Below are positions 25,049 to 32,760 of a DNA stretch of 64,000 nt, piece after piece. The notes beneath the pieces were generated by a model. That model was not told the origin of the DNA and made no database searches. It saw only the letters and a program-made list of their open reading frames with translations. Every line of letters starts with the position of its first letter. Position 1 is the first letter of the stretch. The DNA lies in assembly GCF_042680805.1 (NCBI RefSeq), contig NZ_JBHUEM010000021.1:41513-105512 (forward strand), given 5' to 3'. The translations under genes and the position numbers were made by a program. The stretch comes from Bacillus_CJ salitolerans (GTDB lineage Bacteria; Bacillota; Bacilli; Bacillales; SA4).

Positions 25049-26095
25049 TTGACGACTAAACAACACATTATCAATAAAAAAAAATCAATAGGTGATTGGG
25101 TCCAGAGTTTAAACGAATTGAGTGACGAAACGTGGTTCCAACCCTTTGAAAAGGGGAAGTGGGGGGCGGCTGATGTCATCTCCCATTTCATAACATGGGA
25201 TCAATTTTTACTAGATTATCGTTTACCGTATATCATGAAACAGGAACCCTTTCCTAAAGTAGATATTGATGTCGAAAAAGTGAATAACGATGCTTCGCAT
25301 TATGCACGTTCCGGAAAATCAAAGGAACAGATTATTAACGAATTTCAAGAAATTAGAAGAAAAGTGACAGCTTATTTAGATGAAATACCAGATGAGATTT
25401 TTAATGGAACCATTAAAACAAGTAAAGAAATTCGGACGCTTGACTATTTTGATGTATTAATTGAGCATGATTTAAAACATAAGCAGCAAATTATTGATTT
25501 TATCGAAAAAGGAAAGACGAGAAAAATAGCCATTGTATGCTTCGATCAATTTACAGACATAGACGTATTCATGCCATGGGATTTATTAAACCGTGTTCGT
25601 TTAGTAGGGAAGGAGAATAACTGGGAAGTTAAAATCCTTGGAACAGCTGATACACATACTTCGATGGCAGGTTTAACGATACCTACCCACGGTATGGTTG
25701 AAGAAGCGAATGGGGCTGATGCTGTAATATTTGCTAGTGGCACAGGTATTCAACGATTAATCCGAGATGAAGACTATCTTAACAGATTTAAATTGGACCC
25801 AAAGAATCAGTTAATTGGATCTATGTGTTCTGGAGCATTATTGCTGGGAGCGTTAAAGCTACTTGATGGTAAAAAAGCGACGACCTATCCAACTGTTGTT
25901 CACCAATTAAAAGAATTTAATGTTGACGTTGTGGAAAGTAGCTTTGTAAATGAAGGGAATATTTCAACAGCAGCAGGCTGTTTAGCAGCGGAAGAGTTAG
26001 TAAGCTGGATTGTCAAAGAGTTAATTGGTGATGAAATGGTAAAGATAATTCTTGAAACGGTTCAACCTGTAGGACAAGGTCTGTTGTTTAACTAA
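25049..26095 (+). CDS. DinB domain fused to a DJ-1/PfpI domain
   Basis: A 348-residue protein of two parts. Residues about 1-160 form a DinB-like four-helix bundle of the DfsB/ClbS-like type (KWGAADVISHFITWDQFLL, DVLIEHDLKHKQQIIDFI). Residues about 166-345 form a class I glutamine-amidotransferase-like DJ-1/PfpI domain (KIAIVCFDQFTDIDVFMPWD) with the nucleophile-elbow cysteine in GSMCSGALLLG (about Cys260) and TAAGCLAAEELVSWI. DJ-1 relatives include proteases, hydratases and glyoxalases; the role is unknown. I chose TTG 25049, 8 bases after GGAG; an in-frame TTG at 25034 overlaps that ribosome site. The fusion is unusual; both halves look intact. Confidence 0.8.
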   Translation: MTTKQHIINKKKSIGDWVQSLNELSDETWFQPFEKGKWGAADVISHFITWDQFLLDYRLPYIMKQEPFPKVDIDVEKVNNDASHYARSGKSKEQIINEFQEIRRKVTAYLDEIPDEIFNGTIKTSKEIRTLDYFDVLIEHDLKHKQQIIDFIEKGKTRKIAIVCFDQFTDIDVFMPWDLLNRVRLVGKENNWEVKILGTADTHTSMAGLTIPTHGMVEEANGADAVIFASGTGIQRLIRDEDYLNRFKLDPKNQLIGSMCSGALLLGALKLLDGKKATTYPTVVHQLKEFNVDVVESSFVNEGNISTAAGCLAAEELVSWIVKELIGDEMVKIILETVQPVGQGLLFN

Positions 26096-26146
26096 AAGGT
26101 CATACACTTGAAAAAATGGAAAAAAGATAAATTAATGTGTTGCATA

Positions 26147-26167
26147 GTATACCCTAGTATGGTATAT
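26147..26167 (+). promoter_or_regulatory. CsoR-like operator upstream of csoR-copZ
   Basis: GTATACCCTAGTATGGTATAT is an imperfect palindrome with the TACCC...GGTA pattern of copper-operon CsoR sites. It lies 25 bases before the csoR start, in its promoter region. A second site of the same pattern lies before copA. Confidence 0.7.
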
Positions 26168-26191
26168 TTTACATGCGGGAGGTGGTTCAAT

Positions 26192-26518
26192 ATGGAAAAT
26201 ACCCATAATGACGACTGTTGTGCACTTGAAAATGGGGAACGAAAAAGCCATCATTCAGAAAAGCATAAAAAAAATTTAGTCAGTCGCTTAAATCGAATTG
26301 AGGGTCAAATACGAGGAATTAAAGGTTTGATTGAAAAAGATACGTACTGTGATGATATTATTACTCAAATCTCGGCTGTTCAATCAGCATTAAATAGTGT
26401 AGGAAAATTGCTTCTAGAGAGCCACTTGAAAAGCTGTGTGATTGAACGTATTCAAGATGGGGATGAAGAGGTTTTAGATGAATTATTAGTAACGATACAA
26501 CGAATGATGAAAAAATAA
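26192..26518 (+). CDS. csoR: Copper-sensing repressor CsoR
   Basis: A 108-residue all-helical repressor. The Cu(I) ligands Cys53 (TYCDDI), His78 and Cys82 (SHLKSC) are present, plus an N-terminal Cys/His-rich tail (DDCCALENGERKSHHSEKH). Cu(I) binding releases it from the cop operators. I chose ATG 26192 after GCGGGAGGTGGTTCAAT; the frame is open to 26108 but that part overlaps the operator. It lies 17 bases before copZ and is probably autoregulated. Confidence 0.95.
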   Translation: MENTHNDDCCALENGERKSHHSEKHKKNLVSRLNRIEGQIRGIKGLIEKDTYCDDIITQISAVQSALNSVGKLLLESHLKSCVIERIQDGDEEVLDELLVTIQRMMKK

Positions 26519-26535
26519 AAGGAGATGTAAAAAAT

Positions 26536-26742
26536 ATGGAAAAAATAACACTGAAAGTAAATGGAATGTCATGTGGACATTGTATCAAAGCGATTGAAGG
26601 TAGTGTTGGTGAGCTTTCAGGCGTAAATCATGTCAAGGTAAATCTAGAGCAAGGTACAGTAGACCTAGAATTTAATTCTGCTGAAGTTACCCTAGATCAA
26701 ATTAAAGAAACGATTGATGACCAAGGATATGATGTTGCATAA
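26536..26742 (+). CDS. copZ: Copper chaperone CopZ
   Basis: A 68-residue heavy-metal-associated domain with the copper-binding Cys13-Gly-His-Cys16 in NGMSCGHCIKAIEG. It delivers Cu(I) to CopA and to CsoR. The start ATG follows AAAAGGAGATGTAAAAA. Length and sequence are typical for Bacillus CopZ. A GC hairpin follows before copA. Confidence 0.96.
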   Translation: MEKITLKVNGMSCGHCIKAIEGSVGELSGVNHVKVNLEQGTVDLEFNSAEVTLDQIKETIDDQGYDVA

Positions 26743-26766
26743 AACGCGCTAAAATAGCGCGTTTCT
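26742..26766 (+). terminator. Hairpin between copZ and copA
   Basis: AAACGCGCT-aaaat-AGCGCGTTT, followed by CTTCC. The U run is poor, so it may lower rather than stop read-through from csoR-copZ into copA, which has its own CsoR-like site. Confidence 0.5.
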
Positions 26767-26777
26767 TCCGGTCATTA

Positions 26778-26798
26778 ACATACCCCTATGTGGTATAT
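26778..26798 (+). promoter_or_regulatory. CsoR-like operator upstream of copA
   Basis: ACATACCCCTATGTGGTATAT shares the ATACCC...GGTATAT pattern with the site before csoR. It ends just before the copA ribosome site (GGAGGG). Confidence 0.65.
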
Positions 26799-26813
26799 TG
26801 GAGGGATAAAAAT

Positions 26814-29231
26814 ATGAATGAATCACAAAAAGAAACGACAATGCCCATAACAGGAATGACGTGTGCGGCTTGTGCGATACGAATTGAAAAGGGTTTAAAT
26901 AAAGTAGAAGGAGTTCAAGCGGCGACTGTTAATCTCGCACTTGAAAAATCAACTGTAAAATATGACCCTACTGTAACAAACGTGGCTGCCCTTCAAAAGA
27001 AAATTGAAGACTTAGGTTATGGAGTTGCAATGGAAAAAAAAGAGTTTGTAATAACAGGAATGACCTGTGCAGCATGTTCGGCGAGAATCGAAAAAGGACT
27101 AAATAAGCTAGAAGGTGTTTCGAAAGCGACAGTAAATCTTGCTTTGGAAACAGCTGTTGTTGAATATAACGGATCAGAGGTGACTGCTTCGGATATTATA
27201 GCCCGGGTTGAAAAGCTAGGATATGGTGCAAAAGTGAAGGATGAAGATCGAACGGATGGGGTAGACCACCGTCAAGCTGAAATTGAAAAGCAAACAGGTA
27301 AGTTTATTTTTTCAGTGATCTTATCTCTTCCTTTATTATGGGCAATGGTTAGCCATTTCTCATTTACATCTTGGATTTACTTACCTGACATGTTTATGAA
27401 TCCGTGGGTTCAATTAGCGCTTGCAACCCCAGTTCAGTTTATCGTTGGAAAGCAGTTTTATGTGGGAGCTTATAAGGCACTTCGAAATGCTAGTGCAAAT
27501 ATGGATGTACTTGTTGCACTTGGAACATCAGCCGCGTACTTTTACAGTGTGTATCTTTCATTTATGTCAATCGGCTCAAATGAACATATGACGGAGCTAT
27601 ATTATGAAACTAGCGCAGTATTAATTACACTCATTGTACTTGGAAAGCTTTTTGAAGCAAAGGCAAAAGGTCGTTCTTCTGAAGCAATCAAGAAATTGAT
27701 GGGCTTGCAGGCGAAGACAGCTACGGTAGTACGTGATGGAAATGAAGTCGAACTTCCATTAGAAGAAGTAATTGTAGGAGATATTATTCATGTAAAACCA
27801 GGTGAGAAAGTTCCAGTGGATGGTGAAATTGTTGAAGGAAGATCTGCATTTGACGAGTCAATGATTACAGGAGAAAGTGTTCCAGTCGATAAGGAAATTG
27901 GTGACATCGTTATTGGATCAACGATTAATAAAAACGGGTTTATTAAAATGAAAGCAACGAAAATAGGAAAGGACACGGCGTTAGCTCAAATTATTCAGGT
28001 GGTCGAGCAAGCGCAAGGATCTAAAGCACCTATTCAGCGATTAGCAGACCAAATCTCAGGTATTTTTGTTCCTATTGTTGTGGTCGTTGCCATCATTACC
28101 TTCCTTATTTGGTTCATATGGATTAATCCAGGAGAATTTGCAGTTGCACTTGAAAAACTGATAGCTGTTTTAGTCATTGCATGCCCTTGTGCACTTGGAT
28201 TAGCGACTCCTACATCCATTATGGCAGGATCAGGTCGAGCAGCTGAATTTGGGATCTTGTTTAAAGGTGGAGAGCACTTAGAAACGACTCACCGAATTAC
28301 GACTGTTGTTTTAGATAAAACAGGTACTGTAACAAAAGGTACACCAGAATTGACAGATGTAATGATAGAGGGCACCCTTACAGAAGAGGATTTCTTACAG
28401 CTTGTTGGATCAGCCGAGAACAATTCAGAGCATCCATTAGCACTTGCCATTGTGGACGGAATTAAAGCAAAGGGAATAACACTACTTGATGTAACTGAGT
28501 TTGAAGCAATTCCAGGCTATGGAATAATGGGAAATGTAAATGGAACCGAAGTAGTAGTTGGAACACGAAAGTTAATGCATAAATATGAGATTCATGTTGA
28601 ACATGCATTAGCCAACATGGAGGCGCTAGAGCTACAAGGGAAAACAGCAATGCTCGTTGCTATTGACCGTAAATATACTGGAATTGTAGCAGTTGCTGAT
28701 ACGATTAAAGAAACCTCAGCAGCTGCCATTAAACGATTGCAGGAAATGGGACTTGAAGTGATCATGATGACAGGTGATAACGAAAGAACAGCTAAAGCAA
28801 TTGCAGAAGAAGTTGGAGTAGATCGCGTCATTGCTGAGGTTTTACCAGAAGGTAAAGCAGATGAAGTGAAAAAGCTACAGCAAGAAGGAAAGAAAGTAGC
28901 CATGGTTGGAGATGGGATCAACGATGCTCCAGCACTTGCTCATGCAGATATAGGTATGGCTATTGGAACAGGTACTGATGTGGCAATGGAAGCTGCAGAT
29001 ATTACCTTAATTCGTGGTGATTTAAATAGTATTGCTGACGCAATCTTAATGAGTAAAAAAACAATCGTGAACATAAAACAAAATCTATTTTGGGCATTTG
29101 GGTACAATACGCTAGGAATTCCGATTGCTGCCTTAGGCTTCTTAGCACCTTGGCTCGCTGGAGCGGCAATGGCGTTTAGTTCAGTATCGGTTGTCCTGAA
29201 TGCTTTAAGGTTACAAAAGGTGAAATTGTAG
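26814..29231 (+). CDS. copA: Copper-exporting P1B-type ATPase CopA
   Basis: An 805-residue membrane ATPase that pumps Cu(I) out of the cell. Two N-terminal metal-binding domains, each with GMTCAAC (Cys17-Cys20 and about Cys86-Cys89), eight membrane helices, the transport-site motif CPCALGLATPTS (about 456), the phosphorylation site DKTGTVTKG (Asp501), the SEHPLA motif and the hinge MVGDGINDAPAL (about 700). I chose ATG 26814 after TTGGAGGGATAAAAAT rather than a GTG eight codons upstream inside the operator. The downstream His-rich gene follows after 14 bases. Confidence 0.97.
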   Translation: MNESQKETTMPITGMTCAACAIRIEKGLNKVEGVQAATVNLALEKSTVKYDPTVTNVAALQKKIEDLGYGVAMEKKEFVITGMTCAACSARIEKGLNKLEGVSKATVNLALETAVVEYNGSEVTASDIIARVEKLGYGAKVKDEDRTDGVDHRQAEIEKQTGKFIFSVILSLPLLWAMVSHFSFTSWIYLPDMFMNPWVQLALATPVQFIVGKQFYVGAYKALRNASANMDVLVALGTSAAYFYSVYLSFMSIGSNEHMTELYYETSAVLITLIVLGKLFEAKAKGRSSEAIKKLMGLQAKTATVVRDGNEVELPLEEVIVGDIIHVKPGEKVPVDGEIVEGRSAFDESMITGESVPVDKEIGDIVIGSTINKNGFIKMKATKIGKDTALAQIIQVVEQAQGSKAPIQRLADQISGIFVPIVVVVAIITFLIWFIWINPGEFAVALEKLIAVLVIACPCALGLATPTSIMAGSGRAAEFGILFKGGEHLETTHRITTVVLDKTGTVTKGTPELTDVMIEGTLTEEDFLQLVGSAENNSEHPLALAIVDGIKAKGITLLDVTEFEAIPGYGIMGNVNGTEVVVGTRKLMHKYEIHVEHALANMEALELQGKTAMLVAIDRKYTGIVAVADTIKETSAAAIKRLQEMGLEVIMMTGDNERTAKAIAEEVGVDRVIAEVLPEGKADEVKKLQQEGKKVAMVGDGINDAPALAHADIGMAIGTGTDVAMEAADITLIRGDLNSIADAILMSKKTIVNIKQNLFWAFGYNTLGIPIAALGFLAPWLAGAAMAFSSVSVVLNALRLQKVKL

Positions 29232-29245
29232 AAGGAGAGAAAGAT

Positions 29246-30079
29246 ATGAAGAAGTGGATATTATCTGGAATAGGGTATCTCCTAATTGTGGTTATTGGTT
29301 ACATGATTTATTCTACTCTGTTTCAAGACGATGTAGCACAAACAGAGGATTCTCATGGGGAGCATGAGGTAGTCAACGAAAATGAAACTGATAGCCATGG
29401 ACACGGTGATCATCAGGATGAAAATCCAACTGGTGTGAGTGAAGTAAAGGTTGACCTAATTGTAGAGGGAGACGAGATGAGGATTGCGTTAACGAATCTA
29501 AAAGGTGAGCCCGTTACGAACTTAGAAATCAATCACGAAAAGCTATTACACTTAATTGTAGTAGATGAACATTTAGATCAATATTACCATCTACACCCTG
29601 AAGAGGTAGGGACTGGTCAATTCATGGTTAAGCATTCTTTTAAAGAAGGGGCCTACAAGGCATTTGTTGATATAAAGCCTTCAGAATTATCATACACAGT
29701 ATCCCCAATAGAATTTACTATCGGGAATATAGAAGAAAGCCATGCACACGATCATCTAGAAGTGGATACAGAGTTTCAGAAAACCATAAATGATGTAACG
29801 GTAAGCTTAAACATTACTTCATTTAAAGTCCAAGAAGATGTTACACTAACCTTTAGTTTTCCTGAAGGGACGAATCTTGAACCATACCTTGGAGCAATGG
29901 GACATGTCGTTATTCTTGATGAGGAAGCTGACAATTATATTCATGTCCATCCTGTTAGTGAAGAAGATACAATTTTTGCAACTAGTTTTCCAAAGGCAGG
30001 GATTTATAAGGTATGGGGAGAGTTTCAAATAAATGGGCAAGTATACACATACCCATTTGTTATAGAAATAAGTGAATAG
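29246..30079 (+). CDS. His-rich membrane-anchored protein of the copper operon
   Basis: A 277-residue protein anchored by one N-terminal helix (about 4-24), followed by a Ser/His/Glu-rich linker (about 35-60, including DSHGHGDHQDE) and two repeated beta-sandwich-like domains. Each repeat ends with a His motif and a closing strand: YYHLHPEEVGTGQF...GAYKAFVDIKP and YIHVHPVSEEDTIF...GIYKVWGEFQI. The pattern recalls YtkA/FixH-like exported domains. Its place 14 bases after copA and the histidines suggest extracellular copper binding; this is inference. It ends at a terminator. Confidence 0.78.
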   Translation: MKKWILSGIGYLLIVVIGYMIYSTLFQDDVAQTEDSHGEHEVVNENETDSHGHGDHQDENPTGVSEVKVDLIVEGDEMRIALTNLKGEPVTNLEINHEKLLHLIVVDEHLDQYYHLHPEEVGTGQFMVKHSFKEGAYKAFVDIKPSELSYTVSPIEFTIGNIEESHAHDHLEVDTEFQKTINDVTVSLNITSFKVQEDVTLTFSFPEGTNLEPYLGAMGHVVILDEEADNYIHVHPVSEEDTIFATSFPKAGIYKVWGEFQINGQVYTYPFVIEISE

Positions 30080-30091
30080 TGATTGGTCATG

Positions 30092-30127
30092 AAAAGGAGT
30101 GGGGGTGTCTCACTCCTTTTATTTATT
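30092..30127 (+). terminator. Terminator of the cop operon
   Basis: AAAAGGAGTG / CACTCCTTTT around a 9-base loop, followed by ATTTATT. Confidence 0.75.
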
Positions 30128-30206
30128 CTAAGTATGAAAGGTGGTTTTATTCGTCCTTTCTCTCTCGTATATATAGTAGTAATGCGTAGGAAGGGAGGGT
30201 GTAAGT

Positions 30207-30656
30207 ATGAAACGAAATAAAGGATTTGCTCATTTAGCAGATGCGAGTGAACTGTTAGGCGAGGATTTTTGGGATGTGATGTCAGATGTATTACCATATA
30301 TTGGACCTAGGATTGATGTGGTTAAAACAAATAAAGAGATGATAATTGTGGTGGATGCTGCCGGCATTTATTCAAAAGAAAGCCTAAGAGTGAGCATACA
30401 TGGTTCAATGTTAGTGATAGAAGGTGAAATCATTCGGCCTTATATAAATGAGGAGTTTCAAATTATTCAAGATGAGCGGTTTAATGGAACATTTAAAAGA
30501 AAAATTAGATTATTAGAAGATTGTATTGTCCATCAAATGAAAGCAAGTTACACAAAAGGACTGTTAGATATTAGAATCCCTCTATACCACGAAATACCAG
30601 ATCAGCCCCAAAAAACCATTCCCATCGATTTTGCTGACGAATATCCACTAACTTAG
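30207..30656 (+). CDS. Hsp20/alpha-crystallin family protein
   Basis: A 149-residue small heat-shock-like protein. The alpha-crystallin domain spans about residues 35-130 (PRIDVVKTNKEMIIVVDAAG ... SMLVIEGEI ... FKRKIRLLEDC ... GLLDIRIPL). Such proteins hold unfolding proteins or, in bacilli, can be spore-coat components. The start ATG follows AAGGGAGGGTGTAAGT. The next three small genes on the same strand resemble GerP spore proteins, which makes a spore role plausible here. Confidence 0.85.
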   Translation: MKRNKGFAHLADASELLGEDFWDVMSDVLPYIGPRIDVVKTNKEMIIVVDAAGIYSKESLRVSIHGSMLVIEGEIIRPYINEEFQIIQDERFNGTFKRKIRLLEDCIVHQMKASYTKGLLDIRIPLYHEIPDQPQKTIPIDFADEYPLT

Positions 30657-30674
30657 AAGAAGGAGGTTATTAGT

Positions 30675-30872
30675 TTGACAAAAATAAAAATTGACCATTT
30701 TAAAATTGGTAATATAAATCACACTTCATCCGTTCAATCAGGTATAAATATCCCGACAAATTGGTCTCATGTTCAATCATCCTCAGAAGGATTTGGAACG
30801 ATAAATGGGCTAAATAATCAAATGAAAGATAACACATCAATCGTGAAAAAATCTAGGAATAGTAATGGTTAA
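30675..30872 (+). CDS. Small GerPA/GerPF-like protein
   Basis: A 65-residue protein starting at TTG after AGAAGGAGGTTATTAG. The pattern KIGNINHTSSVQSGINI followed by NW and EGFGTINGLNNQ resembles the short GerPA/GerPF spore-coat proteins (a unique-residue beta motif with Gly/Asn and a closing GFG). The same layout recurs in the 104-residue protein 480 bases downstream (GSIRIGSIEG ... GFGTVIGDQN), so the two are paralogues. The exact function is unknown; in GerP systems such proteins let germinants cross the coat. Confidence 0.6.
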   Translation: MTKIKIDHFKIGNINHTSSVQSGINIPTNWSHVQSSSEGFGTINGLNNQMKDNTSIVKKSRNSNG

Positions 30873-30952
30873 CATTTATAGTTCTGTCATTTCCTTAATA
30901 ATATAGGAGTATTGGTAATATACATGTCTTAATAGAAGCAAGGAGTAAAGGG

Positions 30953-31336
30953 ATGAGTGAAATGGATAAAGTAACGGATCATACAGAACATACAGCCATA
31001 GAATTCCTCCTCCAAAAAATGGAGAAAATGGAAGAGCAGCTCCGGGAAATAAAAGAGAGGAAAATTGAATACCATATAACGATTCACGATATTCATGTGA
31101 ATGACCCCATTTTAAAAGAGCTCAGTTTTAATTTGGAGGCTTTAGATATTAAAGAATTGAGCGGATCATTAAACTTAGGGAATAATTTCTCACCTAAGGT
31201 TGAACAAAAAGGTAAAATGGATCTACAAAAAGAACCACGAAAAAAGAAACAGAAGCAGTCTTCAGAGCAGAACCAATCCTCAAATGGTATTATCATTTTA
31301 ATTAATGGCAAGAGAATACCGTACTCCATACAATAA
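30953..31336 (+). CDS. GerPC-like coiled-coil protein
   Basis: A 127-residue protein: an N-terminal coiled coil (about 15-42, EFLLQKMEKMEEQLREIKER), then a strand-rich middle (KIEYHITIHDIHVNDPI, LDIKELSGSLNLGNNF) and a basic low-complexity stretch (RKKKQKQ) before a short C-terminal strand. The coiled coil followed by a KIEY...IKELSGSLNLG pattern is like GerPC (which has IEY...LEGTLNIG). It lies between the two GerPA/F-like genes. The start ATG follows AAGGAGTAAAGG. Confidence 0.6.
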   Translation: MSEMDKVTDHTEHTAIEFLLQKMEKMEEQLREIKERKIEYHITIHDIHVNDPILKELSFNLEALDIKELSGSLNLGNNFSPKVEQKGKMDLQKEPRKKKQKQSSEQNQSSNGIIILINGKRIPYSIQ

Positions 31337-31354
31337 ACATTCAGAAAGGAGGGT

Positions 31355-31669
31355 ATGATGAGCATCCTTTCTCCTAAATTTATGATAGGTTCGATTCGAA
31401 TAGGAAGTATTGAAGGTGCATCCTGCCTTAATATGGGGAATAATTTCCCTAATAACTTTACGAGTCACAAGAAACATCATCAAGGCTTTGGTACGGTCAT
31501 TGGTGACCAAAATGAAATAAAAGGAATTTTATCAAAGTTAGAGAATCAAGACACAATAGATCTGATCACGAAAGCTGATTCAGAGGATACACCACAATGG
31601 GTAAAAGACCTAATTACCTCAGCTTTAAAAGACCAGCAGGGAGATTCTCTAGATGATCAAATTGAATAA
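31355..31669 (+). CDS. GerPA-like protein with a C-terminal extension
   Basis: A 104-residue protein. The first 50 residues repeat the layout of the 65-residue protein (IGSIEGASCLNMGNNF, HHQGFGTVIGDQN); the last 45 form an acidic helical tail (ENQDTIDLITKADSED, WVKDLITSALKDQQ). The start ATG-ATG follows AAAGGAGGGT. It ends the Hsp20/GerP-like group, with a hairpin at 31681-31711. Confidence 0.6.
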   Translation: MMSILSPKFMIGSIRIGSIEGASCLNMGNNFPNNFTSHKKHHQGFGTVIGDQNEIKGILSKLENQDTIDLITKADSEDTPQWVKDLITSALKDQQGDSLDDQIE

Positions 31670-31680
31670 ATGAAAATCTT

Positions 31681-31711
31681 TAAGGAGTGAGCGGACTTCC
31701 CTCACTCCTTA
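31681..31711 (+). terminator. Hairpin after the GerP-like cluster
   Basis: TAAGGAGTGAG / CTCACTCCTTA with a 9-base loop; the U run is weak. Confidence 0.55.
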
Positions 31712-31806
31712 ATCGTGTTTATAACATGGAAAGTGATGGTAATTTTCATTTATCCTTGATGATAGTATAATGTAGAAATAATATTCAAAAAACGGGGGAT
31801 GTCATC

Positions 31807-32760
31807 TTGCAACTATCTACGATAAAAAATGATATAAGAGACAGAGTAAGTCAAGTATTAATTGGAAAAGAGGAAGTCACAGAGTTATTACTTATCTCCA
31901 TGCTTTGTAAAGGGCATGTGTTATTAGAAGATGTACCAGGTACGGGGAAGACTCTTTTAGCAAAGACCATTTCCAAGCTATTAGGGGGACAATTTAGAAG
32001 ACTTCAATTCACACCAGATGTACTGCCAAGTGATGTTACAGGGGTTGAGTTTTTCAACCCGATGGAAAAGGAATTTGAGGTGCGGATGGGACCTGTTATG
32101 ACGAACATCTTATTGGTCGATGAAATCAATCGTGCAACCCCAAGGACACAATCGAGTTTACTAGAAGTCATGGAAGAACGCCAAGTATCGATTGGCAATG
32201 ATACCATCTCGCTTCCAGCACCATTTTTTGTTTTAGCAACACAAAACCCACTCGAATCACAAGGCACGTTCCCACTTCCGGATGCACAGCTAGATCGTTT
32301 CTTTATGTGTATACATATGGGGTACCCTAGCTTTGAAGAAGAACACCAAATGATGAAACTATATCGTGAGAATGAACCAATTAAGAATATTGAAGCTTAT
32401 TTTTCTTCGATTGAAGATTTTATTCAGCTTCAAGAGCAGGTTCAAAAGGTGGACGTATCAGAGGATATGGAACGTTATCTTTTACATATTGTACATAAAA
32501 CGAGAACGCATGAGTATGTTGGAGCAGGTGTAAGCCCGCGTGGAACACTTGCATTTATGAAGGCGGTTCAAGCAAAGGCCCTGTTAGAGAATAGACAATA
32601 TGTAACTCCTGAAGATGTAAAGAAGGTTGCACCATATGTGCTTAGCCATAGGTTACAACTGAATATGGAAGGAAGCTTACGTGTGACGAAGCCAGAAGTC
32701 ATTCAAGAAATCCTACTATCTACTGAAACACCTGTTGAGGAAGGCGTAGCTACAAAGTGA
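31807..32760 (+). CDS. MoxR family AAA+ ATPase
   Basis: A 317-residue AAA+ protein with Walker A EDVPGTGKTLLAKT (about 41-54), Walker B LLVDEINRATPRTQS (about 101-115) and the AAA lid (SPRGTLAFMKAVQAKALL). MoxR ATPases assist maturation or metal loading of partner proteins with DUF58/VWA-like domains, and the next gene encodes one. The start is TTG after ACGGGGGATGTCATC. Its stop overlaps the start of the DUF58 gene, showing translational coupling. Confidence 0.92.
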   Translation: MQLSTIKNDIRDRVSQVLIGKEEVTELLLISMLCKGHVLLEDVPGTGKTLLAKTISKLLGGQFRRLQFTPDVLPSDVTGVEFFNPMEKEFEVRMGPVMTNILLVDEINRATPRTQSSLLEVMEERQVSIGNDTISLPAPFFVLATQNPLESQGTFPLPDAQLDRFFMCIHMGYPSFEEEHQMMKLYRENEPIKNIEAYFSSIEDFIQLQEQVQKVDVSEDMERYLLHIVHKTRTHEYVGAGVSPRGTLAFMKAVQAKALLENRQYVTPEDVKKVAPYVLSHRLQLNMEGSLRVTKPEVIQEILLSTETPVEEGVATK

